A stretch of 64,000 bases of DNA, from assembly GCA_903813345.2 (NCBI GenBank), contig CAIIXF020000003.1, positions 13,716,931 to 13,780,930 of the forward strand, in the 5' to 3' direction. Numbering within the stretch: position 1 is the stretch's first letter; each line of letters begins with the position of its first letter. This stretch comes from Owenia fusiformis (Eukaryota; Annelida; Polychaeta; Sabellida; Oweniidae). Of this stretch, positions 10,975 through 23,177 are shown one piece after another. Position numbers and translations under genes: made by a program. The notes under the pieces were generated by a model. It was not told where the DNA came from. It ran no database searches and was given only the letters and a program-made list of their open reading frames with translations.

Positions 10975-13440
10975 GTTTTTTATTTTTTTTTTAATAATCA
11001 TTTATTTCAAATATATACTATACATACAATAATACAATAATAACGTTTGACAAGGTTACTAGTAACATTACTGTCAAACTGAAAACTTTAATGTAGTTAC
11101 ATTCATAATTTTTACTTTAAAAATAAAGATTCATTATTTTGTTTAAAATGGTCAAGTTGTGTGCTTAATGTGTAGAGTTTGGTTACGGGTCCAGTAGGTC
11201 TTTGGTGGATTGCAAAAATGACACACTTGCTTTGATTATTAAAATATTAGTATTATGATCAAAATCAGGGTGACCAAATAAAAGCATGTCTATTTTATCA
11301 GAAGAATTACAATCTAAAAATGCACTTAAGCAATCCGCCATATGGAGATCTCTAAGGAGTTGACATCTTGGGTTCATGTATAGAGGGCACTGTAGAAAAA
11401 AGTGTTTTGGTGTTTCAGAGCGATGACCACAGGCACATTCTGGTGAAGGTACATTGTTAAAATTATGTGCAAAAAGCTGGCTTTTCAAATAAAGATCTAC
11501 TCTGAGTCTATTAAATGAGACTTCATTTTTTCTTTTAACATTACTATAAGTTATGAAATTAGTACCATTGAAATTTTCAAAATGTGCCTTGATCCTACGT
11601 TTAAAAATTGAAATTCGCTCACAATTTCTTATATCATCAGGTAAAGTATTCCAAGTTTCAATTGCTGCATAGAAAGTAGATTTCTCAAACCTTTTACTTA
11701 TATCTAAAGGAATATTGTATTCTCTGAAAGCTCTTAGAGTTCGAGTTGGAATATTTCTGCAACCATTGAAAACTTGACTTACATATGGTGCTATTAAATT
11801 ATGTCTGCTTTTGAAAAGAAAAGTACATAAATGAGATTTTCTTCTATCTGGTAACTTTGTCCAATTTAAAATATCTAACACCTTCTCAGTGCTAGAGCCA
11901 TGCAAAGCGCCAGTTATCAAACAAGCTGCATTATATTGAAGTCTGTTTAACTTCATCAAAGATAATTCAGGAGCACTAGAATATAAGATATCACCATAGT
12001 CAATTCGACTCAAAATGAAGGCATTATAAATGGTTTCTAAGTGTTTAGATCTTAAAACATGAGTCAACCTTTTAAAAGGGTTTAGCAGAGCTTGAGACTG
12101 TTTTATTAATTCGTTAATATGCTCTTTAAAGGTTAGTTTTTGATCTAAAATGATACCCAGGTGCTTATGGGTATTTTGTTTATCTATTGGGTTAGTTCCC
12201 AAAAATAAAATTGGTTCATTCTGAATAACAGTTGTTGGTGAAGTGAAAGTCAAGTCAACCGATTTTGAGGCTTTAAAGTTCATTTGCCATGTTTGGGCCC
12301 AGTTATATATTTTGTTAAGATCTTGTTGTAAATCAAGACAATTTTGTGGCTGATCTTTTGGATAGGGGCTAAAAATTGAAGTATCATCTGCATAGATAAA
12401 CGTTTTGGATTTTAAATTAGTTGGTAGATCATTTATATAGATAAGAAACATCAAAGGCCCTAAGATGCTACCCTGGGGTACACCTGCATTTAGAAAGTTT
12501 GGTTCAGACAAATTTGAAAGTTTTTCATTTATCTTGACTTTAACCTGTCTACCAGAAAGATAGGACTTTAAAAGCAAGAGTAAGTCATCTTTTATACCAT
12601 AAGCTGATATTTTATGAAGCAAAAGATGATGAGGGACAACATCAAATGCTGATGCAAGGTCCAAAAAGATTGTACGGACATTGTTACCATTATTTAACTC
12701 CTCGTGGATGCAATGAATAATATAGGCAAGTTGAGATGTGGTATTATGTAAAGGGAGAAAACCAGATTGGAGGTCATAGAAAAGATTATTCTGACTCATG
12801 TGATTAAAGATTCTATTGTAAAGCACTTTTTCTAAGATTTTGGACATTGAATTTAAAATTGTTATTGGTCGATAGTTTTCAATATTTGATTTATCTTTCT
12901 TCTTATGGAGAGGTATTATGATACCCTCTTTCCAAACCTTTGGGAATGAATGTGAATTTAATATCTTATTAAACAATAATGAAAGAGGACTGGCTAAACT
13001 GTTTGCAGAATAGAATAACATCCTATTTGTGATACCATCACTGCCACCCCCCTTTGATAAATCTAAATCTTTCAATAATTTTAAAACTTCTTCTTCACTA
13101 GTTTGTATACAACATAAATTATTGTTGCATAAAGTAGGAAACTCTGGTAACACTTCTGGATGGACAATATTAATATGATTTTTCTGGGTAAAAAATTTGA
13201 GAAAAAGTTCAGCCTTTTCAATAGAAGTACCAGCTGATAATTTAGGATTTTCTAAATGTAAAAAAGGCAGTGATGTGTCAAAGGATTTACCTAGCAATAT
13301 GAAGAAGAAGTACCCAATAGTCAGATGAGTTTGAATTAAGAATAGATATATTATCACAAGTATTTTCAATATACGATTGTTTAGCTTCTTTAATTAATTT
13401 GACTACCTTATCACTCTGTGTCTTTAGGTGGGGACCAGTG
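10975..13440 (-). mobile_element. LINE (non-LTR retrotransposon), 5'-truncated
   Basis: The element reads on the - strand. Its 3' end is marked by a poly-A run, seen as a poly-T tract at about 10976-10992 on the + strand. It contains a long reverse transcriptase frame (see the CDS entry) and a 3' untranslated region of about 200 bp. Upstream homology (AK-rich helix, DKVVKLIKEAKQSY) continues in another frame to about 13440 and then stops. No apurinic endonuclease domain is present, so the copy is 5'-truncated, as is usual for target-primed insertions. Confidence 0.85.
11183..13369 (-). CDS. LINE ORF2 reverse transcriptase (3' portion)
   Basis: A 728-codon open frame. LINE-like sequence starts near 13315; the first ~18 residues are an artefact of a frame change there. 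Recognisable blocks in order: GGGSDGITNRML, PLHKKKDKSNIENYRPITIL, FLDLASAFDVVPHHLLLHKI, AGVPQGSILGPLMFLIYIND and the catalytic FIYADDTSIF. Then come the thumb region (HKHLGIILDQKL, RIDYGDILYSS) and a C-terminal zinc-knuckle-like segment CACGHRSETPKHFFLQCPLY. The absence of stops over more than 2 kb suggests a fairly recent insertion. The family is CR1/Jockey-like from the motif style, but the clade needs a tree. It is a mobile element protein, not a host gene. Confidence 0.85.
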   Translation of the reverse strand: MKILVIIYLFLIQTHLTIGYFFFILLGKSFDTSLPFLHLENPKLSAGTSIEKAELFLKFFTQKNHINIVHPEVLPEFPTLCNNNLCCIQTSEEEVLKLLKDLDLSKGGGSDGITNRMLFYSANSLASPLSLLFNKILNSHSFPKVWKEGIIIPLHKKKDKSNIENYRPITILNSMSKILEKVLYNRIFNHMSQNNLFYDLQSGFLPLHNTTSQLAYIIHCIHEELNNGNNVRTIFLDLASAFDVVPHHLLLHKISAYGIKDDLLLLLKSYLSGRQVKVKINEKLSNLSEPNFLNAGVPQGSILGPLMFLIYINDLPTNLKSKTFIYADDTSIFSPYPKDQPQNCLDLQQDLNKIYNWAQTWQMNFKASKSVDLTFTSPTTVIQNEPILFLGTNPIDKQNTHKHLGIILDQKLTFKEHINELIKQSQALLNPFKRLTHVLRSKHLETIYNAFILSRIDYGDILYSSAPELSLMKLNRLQYNAACLITGALHGSSTEKVLDILNWTKLPDRRKSHLCTFLFKSRHNLIAPYVSQVFNGCRNIPTRTLRAFREYNIPLDISKRFEKSTFYAAIETWNTLPDDIRNCERISIFKRRIKAHFENFNGTNFITYSNVKRKNEVSFNRLRVDLYLKSQLFAHNFNNVPSPECACGHRSETPKHFFLQCPLYMNPRCQLLRDLHMADCLSAFLDCNSSDKIDMLLFGHPDFDHNTNILIIKASVSFLQSTKDLLDP

Positions 13441-14701
13441 ATAAGGAGAAGTCACCCTTCAGCTGATTCATCATCGTTAGATTTAAACGCTAATTATCCT
13501 GACCAAGAACAAATTCATCAAATATTCATTATTGGCTTCTGTACTTCCAAAAATGCTTCAATTTGTATCGGGAAAATAAATTACAATAATGTTAGCATGA
13601 TACCTACTTTTTTCTTTTTGATGGACAGTTTCATATGTCCTTCTGGTATCAATATATGGAACATAACTAAAATCATTTTTACATTGTGTAGTTTAATATT
13701 ACCATAAAAACTGAAGTTTGCATATTGTTAAAATCCGTACATTTCAAGAGTTAACAGAAAAATAAATTCTATGGACGTTTTTTGCCCGACCTGTACATAG
13801 TGTGTAAACTATCCACTTTTGCGCTCTTCTGGCTCTGCAAGTTTCTCAGGGTATTTCTTATCCATTGTTATTTTGTATACTATTATGTACGGTATTTTGA
13901 AGTCATGAAAAGATGTGATAATTCCAATAGCTTTCAAGATAAATGTCTTGCTTGTTGTTGTTAATATGTGATGATGAAAATCAGGCACTTTCTGCTTCAG
14001 AAGTAAATGGTTATGTCAAAGTAATGTATTGTAAAAATGAGCCAGGCCACAGAAAAAGGGGTCTTACTTCAGATTGTTTCAATATACTGATTTTTTGTTT
14101 ATCTTAAAAAGAAGCACAAGGGGACCTTTCAAATGAGCCATGGCTTATGTCTTAACAATTTTCCTTGCATAGACCAAAAATTCGAATTTGAATTCAGCAC
14201 ATTTTCCTCTTAATCTTGGACACATTTTTGGCTCTGTAGCACAATTTTAATGTTTGTGACCGGTTTTCCTATGGCCAGGCTCAAATATTGCCTTTAAGTT
14301 GACAATTAGGTCAACACTTTGGAAAAAGTACATCGAAGATGATTCGCATCAGCATATTTGGAGTTCAGTCAACTTTATTTGGAGTACCTTTAAAAATAAA
14401 GCATATAACTACAGGGATACACTTCTTTTCATTATCATAGATTGCCCAGGATCAATGTTCTGGGGTGTATCTTAGTATTTTCATAAAACGTACGAAACCG
14501 TAGTTATTCGAAGATTCTCGAACATATTTGTAGTTTTTTAAAAGCTTAAGATATATTATGTAATTCGTATAATAGTGTATTATAAGTGTATAGATATAGG
14601 TCCCTTACAGAAGGGTTCACACCTATAAAGAACACATACACTATTATTATTGTGGCCAAGGGGTTCACTCTGCACTTGGAGTTGGCAATGGGGTGGGAAT
14701 A
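13441..14701. other. Intergenic, nothing recognised
   Basis: Two short + strand frames (13399-13707 and 13782-13964) carry hydrophobic stretches, but there is no domain or splice context to support a gene. No clear repeat. Confidence 0.4.
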
Positions 14702-15542
14702 TTAAAGGCCCCATGTAAAGTTTAAACCACTTTGGCTTATATTGTCGTCTTACCCAATGTTACCAAAGTGTGATATGTGAAACTTTTTTTTTTAATTTCA
14801 AAAAGTGGTTTTTGATAGACTTTTTGTTCCAAAATTTGTGAATTTATTTAAAACCAACTTTTAGAGGTCACTCATATCTTCTAATAAGCCACAATTCATA
14901 CCAATGCATAGCATTCATCCTCCCATGTTTTTTGCCGAAAAAATTAAGAAAATCGGTTGATAAACAAGCGAGAAATGAACTTATCAGTGCATGAAAATGG
15001 TTCTGAGAAAAATGCATTTCAAAATTTTAGTTCTCATAGAAACCAATGGTACAATGATATCTAAAACATAATTTATTCTTCCTTTTAACCTGGTTAGACA
15101 ATCAACATTGGTTTTTTTTGAAAGTCTAGCATATTTAGAAAAGATTGACATCGAAAAAAAAAATTCAATTTTTTTCAAAAAGTTTTTGTTACCTTAGTGA
15201 CATCACTAATGTTTCAAAATATTTTTGATAAGCTAAAACATTGAAGTGGCCCATTAAACATGACATTTTATTATTGAAATAGTGTGTCTTTTGTTCAATC
15301 TTTGCATTGGTGTTAAAAAGATAATCTTTTTTGAAATGCATTAAGAAATATTTGATGATTAAGAAATTTTAACTTTTTTTGAAAAATGGCGGGAAATTTG
15401 AATATTAGAGAAATAAAATGCTCACAACTTTTTTTTCAAAATTTTTTTTTCGTTCAAAAATCTCTAAAATCACTTTTTAAGTCCTGACAAATAGTAAATG
15501 AATGATAAAAAAATATTTTCAAACTTTAGACGGGGACTTTAA
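14702..15542. repeat. TTAA-flanked inverted-repeat element, family M2 copy 1
   Basis: TTAA at 14702-14705 and at 15539-15542 flanks ends that are inverted copies: AGGCCCCATGTAAAGTTTAA on the left, and on the right the reverse complement of AGTCCCCGTCTAAAGTTTGA. The interior is AT-rich with long homopolymers and no transposase. TTAA target sites are typical of piggyBac-type elements, so this may be a non-autonomous derivative; that assignment is inference. Confidence 0.65.
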
Positions 15543-15613
15543 ATGTTAATTTGCAATCTCAAGAAAACTAGGAAGGGATCAAAGTGATATTTCGATAAAT
15601 TCAGCGATTAATA

Positions 15614-16096
15614 GAAAGGCCATATATAACGTTTAACTTCGGTTGAAGAGAAGTGACATGCAAATTCTTTTTGATTTCAAAAAAGTAATTTTTGAAAGAC
15701 TTTTCGATCGAAAAATCATGAATATATAGAAACTGAATTTTAGAGGTCGCGTATAACGTTTATAAGCTTTAATTCACACTAATTTGTAGCATTCATCCTG
15801 ACGTCTTGTGTCGAGAAATAACTAAGAAGCTTATTTAGAAAGGTTGACATATATTTTTTTTCAAAAAATGAAGATTATGTTTTTATATGTTAAGACACAC
15901 ATTAAATATGACATACATTTAATGAAATAATAATATTATGTTCATTCTTCGCAATAGTTTAGATAATGTGTGGGTACTGTTATGTATAGTGTAATATTTG
16001 ATGATGACAATTTTTTCAGAAAAAGGCGAAAAAGAATATTTGAGAAAATAGTAAATGAATGATAAAAACATATTTTCAAACTTTACATGGGACCTC
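15614..16096. repeat. Family M2 copy 2, diverged and shorter
   Basis: Interior blocks match copy 1 in the same order, for example AACTGAATTTTAGAGGTCGC against AACCAACTTTTAGAGGTCAC, and GTAGCATTCATCCT against ATAGCATTCATCCT. It ends with CAAACTTTACATGGGACC, the inverted counterpart of the family left end. It is more decayed than copy 1 and lies about 70 bp from it. Confidence 0.6.
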
Positions 16097-16457
16097 TGAG
16101 ATTTGGAGGTGTGAATTTAGATCGAGGGAATTATTCTCAGAGCAATGTTGCATTACGTAAAGGAGATTGCCCTTGGTTGCTTAACTGATATTACAGCTAT
16201 ATCAAGTCTTTGGTTTTATCATATGTTGTTTAATTTGAAACATTGAAGGCGTTTTCCGTCTCGGAAATTTGGATTCTCAACATATGTAAAACTCATGGGT
16301 ATAATGTTTGCCTTTGAAAAGTAGGTCAGATCTAAATCATGATCAGCTTAGAATTTCATGAGAACTTTTAGAATTTGGTTGGAGTTGTACATGTAATAAC
16401 AGGACAATTCTTTGCAGTATCTATAATAATACATTACAAGTATGAATTTTGATTGTA

Positions 16458-19358
16458 CTATCGATCCCAGAAATTAAACTCTGAATCTTTACACGATGCT
16501 GAAATCAATTCGTCAATCTTTGCACTGAGTTGATTAAATGATTCCAAGAGAAATACGTGATTTTCGTCGCCACCGATTTCCATCCATTCATCCATACCCG
16601 TTATTTTCCCTTTCTTTTTAGTCGGAAGTCCGACGACAAATGTTTCTGTTCCCTTAGCACGTATATCCCGACCTGCTGCTTTTGTCCTTTCTTTATACAT
16701 GCTATTGTCAGAGGTTCTACCATGATATGTATTTCCATCCGACGTCAAAATTAAGAAGTTTTTCTTATCAGGTCGGTCCCCACGAGCTTTAGTAAAGATA
16801 TGATCTCGTATGAGTTCCATAGCCTCGTCTGTATGCGTTCGGCACCTTTTGTCCACGAGTTTCATCCTTTCAAAGTTGTAATTTGTCGCTTGCGTCGATC
16901 TTGATTCATCGAAGAACTGAATCGGGAAAACTTCGGACCCAAATGTTAATCCTGCTACTTTTACAAAGCCAGTTCCTGCAAATTTGAACACAAAAAAGGT
17001 GACGTAAGATATCAGGCAGCGACTGAATAATAATCTAAAATGATAAATCAAGCACATACTAGGTACATATCTAAATATGATAGAGGGATTGGAAGTTGGA
17101 CTTTTGCACATCATTTGATTTTGTAATATTCATACTAGAAAGTTAGCAATTCTAGTGACATACTTATAAACTTATAAAGGTGCACTTGCTTTTTTAAAAT
17201 ACCTATCTTCAGCCTTTTGATTAGATCTGTCACAAACTTCTTAACAAGGATTTTGTCTTCTATTGCAATACTGCACGATATATCAACAGCAATTGCCAGA
17301 TCAATGCCACAGAATGCAACCTTTGGTATAAATGGAATCTTGTCCAAAGTGTTAGTGGAAGAAGAAGTATTAGAAGAATTAGTCCCTGCAGCTGGAAATC
17401 ACATTTCGATTATTCATGAGATAGATCTCTATAAAACATGCAAAGGGGTTTCCTTATGGATTTTGGCAAAAATGCAACAACTATTTCCATTTTCACTTAA
17501 AATGTTCGTGCGAAAGACAAACTCCGAACTGTTTTCTATATGCTCGAATAGATAAAGATGTTACTGAGCTTGTATTTGCGAATGCAATTACCGGCTGCCG
17601 GCTACCAGATAAATATTTAATTTGCGTAAATGAACCCGTCATTTTGAAGTTGAAATTACGGACAACCCGTGTTAACCGAAGAACATAGAGATAATCAGTG
17701 ATCACAGGTATATAATTAGCGAACAGATCGTAAGTCATTGTTACTAGCTGCTTAAAATAGGCAGATAACTCTTTATTTAGGTAAGCGTTCGGGTTTGACG
17801 CGATAGCTTGAAGCACCCGGAATGCACGACAGGTACTATTCATATTAGTTAGCTTGTTATGAAATTGCAATCAACTTGGTAGACGATAGATACATTCGCG
17901 AATACAGCTTTAGATAGGAAATCAGGGTGTGGTGTAATTGCAATTTTGTCGGTTATATCATGAGGATTTTTACCCATAAAATCGTTAATTTAAAAGTTAA
18001 TTGAAATACTTTTTTCCGAAAACTTCTCAAAACAATGCGTTACAATTACAATTACAGGAAATGGCGTGTGTTGGTGAAAGACACTATGCAGAACGTGTTC
18101 AAAGTGGATACAGAGTATAGCTGAGCAAACGAGGGGTTCGGTTTTTCATGAAAAAACATGAATTGATTCGACCCAAGGCTCTAATATAATACATACCATG
18201 TTAAGGTGTGTCTTCCTTTGAAAAATACATATATCTTTGATGAGAATTTGAGTGAACGTGAAAAGGAACGGTTTTATAAATGTTATACTTAATACGATAT
18301 TTCTTTTTCACAGTTGAAAGAATTCATCACTCCTTCAAAGGAAATATTTTAAGTATTTTTTTTTGATTTGACTTCATATTTTTATGTTGCATTCAACATT
18401 TTAAAGCTTTGGACCAATAGCCTCATTCTGTAAACCCTTGTTTACTCAACCTATAGTAAAAAGATGCTAATGTATTGTTTATCAGATGCTTACCAAGCAT
18501 GTTCTTACCCGATACTATATCATTCAAAACGGTCCTCTTACATGCGCTCGTTCTAATAATACATGGAAAGGTATTTTGAGCTATTCCCCGTCGCCCAATT
18601 TTCATGAATTTTCTATGGACTCCAAATCCTTTAGGACATGACTTTAAACGGTATATACCACGCTCACATGCAAAATAGTTACAAATGTCCCCCTCTCCTG
18701 GGTTAATTTCTGGTGCCGCTAAGTATCGCGTTGGTCCCAAGCCACATCCTATAAAATTGTGTAATTTATTTGAACAAATTTTTTATGTCATGAAATAAAA
18801 AAGACATGAAGTAGGTAGAATATCATGGATGTATAGCTAGGCACAAATCTCGAGATAATGTTACAGTTTTTATCAGTATAGTACGACAGCTAGTTTTATA
18901 AAAAAAACATGTTCGCACAAGTACCAGAGGGAAAGGATTAACAATTGCTACTGTACCAAGCAAGGCAAAGGAAATATATAAGTGTGTACAAGGTAAATCG
19001 CACAGAGGAAAAACATCCTTTGTGACAAATAATTTCAACAAACGTTAATGAAAAAATATAATGACATGATATATCATATAAATTATTTCAGGTAATAATT
19101 TATTAATGTTTGTATTGAACATATTTGAAATATGTCTAGCAAATATTTATTGATCTAATTCGACAATTAATCTATCACTTATACATTTTTTGTCACAAAT
19201 TTAAAGTGTCATAAGCTTTGATTTATTCTAGGTAAATTTTACTTACTTGATGTAGATGTCCTACCAGGGGCTGAATATTTCCTTGCACCTTCGATGGTAA
19301 GGGAACTCGTCAATATGATCCAACATATGATGTGATTTAAACACAAATAGTTATCCAT
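16458..19358 (-). CDS. Gene A: secreted six-Cys plus vWA protein
   Basis: Exons on the - strand: 19358-19247, 18748-18509, 17391-17203 and 16975-16458, giving 352 residues. All introns are phase 1, with GTAAGT, GTAAGA and GTATTT donors. Residues 1-25 are a signal peptide (MDNYLCLNHIICWIILTSSL...). Exon 2 holds six cysteines (39, 60, 65, 75, 100, 107), an unrecognised domain whose CPxG motif recalls chitin-binding modules but whose spacing differs. A Ser/Thr/Asn linker (121-132) leads to the vWA domain, about 144-342. MIDAS residues: D154-x-S156-C157-S158, T229 and D260. Cysteines 145, 157, 225 and 342 are shared with the paralogs. The acceptor CAGCTGCAG of exon 3 allows an alternative site 6 nt downstream; the choice follows paralog B. 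The tail ends FNFWDR. Such vWA proteins act outside the cell through metal-dependent protein or matrix binding; the partner is unknown. A possible ATTAAA lies about 225 nt past the stop. Confidence 0.85.
17567..17909. repeat. Family M1 copy 3, in intron 2 of gene A
   Basis: The left end AGCTTGTATTTGCGAATGCA and the right end ATTCGCGAATACAGCT are inverted copies, matching the ends of the elements at 2977 and 33110. The CGGCTGCCGGCTACC block next to the left end is also shared. The interior is longer than in the other two copies and unrelated to them at a glance. Confidence 0.6.
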
Positions 19359-20580
19359 AGTTCGATGTTCTCGTATAAGTTAAAGCACACTTAAAGTTAT
19401 TAATTATACTATCAATATGTAACCATGTTTTCGTTATTGATATATTTATGTAATGATAAATATACACAGGTCTAGTTAAGTACTACATGAAAGAAAACAG
19501 CGGTTTTTAAGTACTGATATATTGTATTTTATGTATATAAGTATATACATAGCAAAACAATCGTTTATTGTACATGAAATCAAATTATGAATACAAAATA
19601 AATACATTAACAAAGAAAATGGATTCATAAATCAAAACATCTTTACATTATACTAAGCATCTACATTTATAATGATCTGTTTGATTCACATTCACTGGGG
19701 ATCGACTGACTCAGGACAAATTACTCTAATCCCTCAAACAATAAAATCGATGCGTAGCGATACTTTTACTTCAATTTCAGTTTGTCGTTATTGTAGATGA
19801 CATGATATGATGTCACAATATTGTTCACATCAACTTTATCTGAATGGAGAAAGCTCTACATCACAAAATTATATCCATTAGAAATAAAAATATACTTGTG
19901 AGGGGTTAATTGCGACTTCCTTCCTTTGAATCCTGCTCAAAACATGTGTTTTTAGTATTCTCGTCGGCAGATAGCAGGATGAGACAAGCTAACGAAAGAC
20001 CCCCGGCTCTATGCTTTAAAATTCCACTATTTCCAATATACACCAAATACATACGAGCCAAATAGAAAGTTACTCTTCACGTTTCTAACTAAGTTTACCT
20101 AGTAGATACATACTAGCAAAATACAAAGGCACTCTACACGTGTCTGACTATGTTTAGATAACCCAGACTCTCGTCGTATGGCTGAAATCATTCTTCCCTC
20201 AATTTTGATAATGGAAGAGGGAGATCATCCTTCAAAGAGATATTAGCTGATCACAACAACTAGCAATAACTAGCAAGTGCGTATATTCTATTTGCGATAA
20301 CTCATTTCCCTATTTTTAATAGTCTTTTATGAATTTTATTTGATAACTGTACATTTATGGCAGATATTAATAAATAAAAAAACAAATATCTATTGGCCAG
20401 CTTATTTAATCGTATATGTTATTTATCATTCTCTTTGACTTCACGTTCATAATTTTATATTGATATAGTAAAATCACTTTGGCCACTATATGGCATATCA
20501 ATGAAATAGTAACGTTCTGCATTGTTGATTATTGCTACAAATTGCACTTTCTCAAAATTCATTTCGTTCGTTGAGTAACT
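19359..20580. other. Spacer between genes A and B
   Basis: This holds the upstream region of gene A and the downstream region of gene B. An AATAAA on the - strand at 20340-20335 lies about 240 nt past the gene B stop and may be its polyadenylation signal. An imperfect 51-nt direct repeat is visible at about 20047-20155 (ATACATACGAGCC.../ATACATACTAGCA...). No clear TATA box was picked for gene A. Confidence 0.4.
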
Positions 20581-22337
20581 TCACCAGAATTTGAATTCTG
20601 AATCTTTGCATGATGCTGAAATCAATTGGTCGATCTTAGCCCTGAGTTGATTAAAGTTGTCCAAGAGATACACGTGTTCGTCATCGCCTCCGATTTCCAA
20701 CCATTCATCAACACCCTCAAGTCTTTTTTGTCCTTTCTTTTTAGTAGTTGCAGTTGGAAGACCTATGACAAATGATTCTACACCCCTAGCGCGTATATCT
20801 CTACCTGCTGCTTTTGTTCTTTCTTTGAAAATACGATTTTTAGGAGTTGGACCGTGGTATGTATTCCCATCTGACATCAAAATTAAAACATTTTTCATGT
20901 CAGGCCTGTCCCCACGTCTTGGATTGAAGATGTGATCACGTATAAGCTCCATTGCTTTGTCAGTATGTGTTTGGCATTTTTTGTCCTCGAGTTTCATTCT
21001 TTCGAAGTTATAATACGTCCGTTGAGCCGTTCTAGATTCATCAAGGAACTGGATTGAGTTTACTTTAGATCCAAATGTCAAGCCTGCCACTTTCACGAAT
21101 CCGGTACCTATAAAAAAGATTTGACAACAATAGAAATCTAAAGTAAATCCACTATCGTATATTCTATATATGTTTCATTTCATAACGAAATACGTGGCTT
21201 GTACAGATCTAAAAGTAGAGAGGAAAGCAAGACGTATGGCATGGCAATAAATATATATGAAGCTCAAGTCTCACCAGAAATAACAGTGGGTTTGAAGAAT
21301 GTATGTACACTCCCAATAATGATGCTATATGACACTCGCTTTTGTCATGATTAAAATGTGATACCTAGTTTCATCCTTTTAATCAGGTCGATTACAAACT
21401 GCTTGACAAGGACTTTGTTGGTGATCGAGATGCTGCAAGACACATCGACAGCTATAGCCAAATCTATACCACAGAAATTCACCTTCGGTACAAACCCAAT
21501 TGAGTTCGATATACCGACCCCGGCAGCTAAAATAGTTTAATATGTAATGGTTAAACACTAAAATACTTGAAACAATGAAGACATTGTTTAGATTGTGTTA
21601 AATCAACTAAGATTCTAATCAAATGTCAATCAGATAATTTTAACGAAAATTCTTACCCGAAACTGTGTTATTCAAAGTGCTCTTTGCACAAACATGTGTA
21701 CTTCGAATACATGGAAAAAACTTCTGAGCTATTCCCTGTCGCCCAAATTTCATGAATCGCCTAGTGACTCCAAATCGTTCGGGACATGACTTTAAGTGGT
21801 AGGAACCACGCTCACATGCATAGTAGTTACAGGTATCGCCAACACCCGGATGTATATCTGGTGCCGCTAAGTATCGTGTTGGCCCAAGACCACATCCTAC
21901 AAAGTTATATATGTGAAAATATGAAGAAGGTTTCTGGTGAAATGAGGACATTTGTTTTCAAAACATAATAACTACGGAAAAGAATTCTTCCGTTGTTTGG
22001 TATATTATCTTCTAGATGCTTAAAAAATTGTCACCATCGAAAAATGTGATGATAACCGAGAATAATATCAAAAGAAAATCTTATTTCTAAATGTCGAAGG
22101 AAAATTCTTATTGGAAAAATATATTGAACCTCATATATTTATTATAGGTCTAGTAATTGATTATATTTGAAAGTCCATCCATCACTAGTTACAGATATCA
22201 GATGTATAGGATCCTTTATACTAACTTGATTCAGAATTCCTACCAGCGGCTGAATATCGCCTTCCACATTCGACTAGAAGTGGAATTATCCATAGCATCC
22301 AATATACAACGCGACTTAAGTACAAATAAGTAACCAT
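20581..22337 (-). CDS. Gene B: secreted six-Cys plus vWA protein
   Basis: Exons: 22337-22226, 21896-21657, 21526-21365 and 21107-20581, giving 346 residues. The donors are GTTAGT, GTAAGA and GTATCA, all phase 1. Exons 1 and 2 have exactly the lengths of gene A (112 and 240 nt), so A and B are close duplicates. Signal peptide of about 25 residues (MVTYLYLSRVVYWMLWIIPL...). The six-Cys domain begins CGLGPTRYLAAPDIHP. The linker is shorter than in A. The vWA domain has MIDAS D145-V-S-C-S, the RTHTD-type threonine loop (here CQTHTDKAM) and ILMSDG. A TATTKKKGQKR insertion follows the FVIGLP strand and enlarges a loop compared with A. The tail ends SEFKFW. It is presumably extracellular; ligand unknown. 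Confidence 0.85.
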
Positions 22338-23177
22338 TTTCGCCGTCCGTTTTTATGTTAAGGTGGCTCATATAATCTTTTGCTAATTAGGGTTTCAACA
22401 TGGCTGGCCATGTTAATGACCGTATTAATGTATTTACTGATAAAAAAGACAAGTTTACAAGGAAAACGATGTTCATTGAAAGTGCAGGTACAATGACAAG
22501 TATTTATAAACAGATTAGCAAGAATGTTTATTGAACTAAAATCAAATTATAAAAGCTATAAATATAGAAGTCCATCAATCATTCATAACCTATTATTTAT
22601 TTTCATTTGTTTGGTTATCATTTACAGAGAATCAAGCGGTTTGCTCAGGAAAATAGAATTCATTAGTTATAAATAAGAATTCATAAATAGCCCCTATATT
22701 GACCTTGTGACTGATTGCAAAGTAAAAAGCTGCCATTTCCCCCCAACATAAAAATTATGTGAATGTTACGAAATATAGTTTCGTAAAGATGGGCCAATTG
22801 TACAAAAAACCGAATCTTGTGAGTGAATTATTTTACTGTATCGATCTACGTGGTCGATCAGTTAATGATACTACTATTGTATGTCAGTGACTGTATAATA
22901 TACAGCGAGCTATCTTTTGTAGCACGATTAAAATATTTGAATAGATGTCGTTTTAGTGAGAGAAGCCTATTAGTTTTGCATACATGTATCACGCATTGTT
23001 TATTTTGCTAGAAATTAGTGTCCAGAGCAATGTCAACAAACCATCCCTTCATCATTCTCATCCCCATGCTTGTGGAGTTATACTGAACATCCCCAGGGGA
23101 TGATTTCCTGATTGATGAAAACTGTTCTTTTAATTGTGTAAGTTTAGTAATTGTATCTCTGAGAAATGCCCTGAAAA
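22338..23177. other. Spacer between genes B and C
   Basis: AT-rich. An AATAAA on the - strand (23004-22999) lies about 175 nt past the gene C stop and fits as its polyadenylation signal. A TATA-like GATTATATGAG lies about 35 bp above the gene B ATG, close for a leader and therefore doubtful. No other feature seen. Confidence 0.4.
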
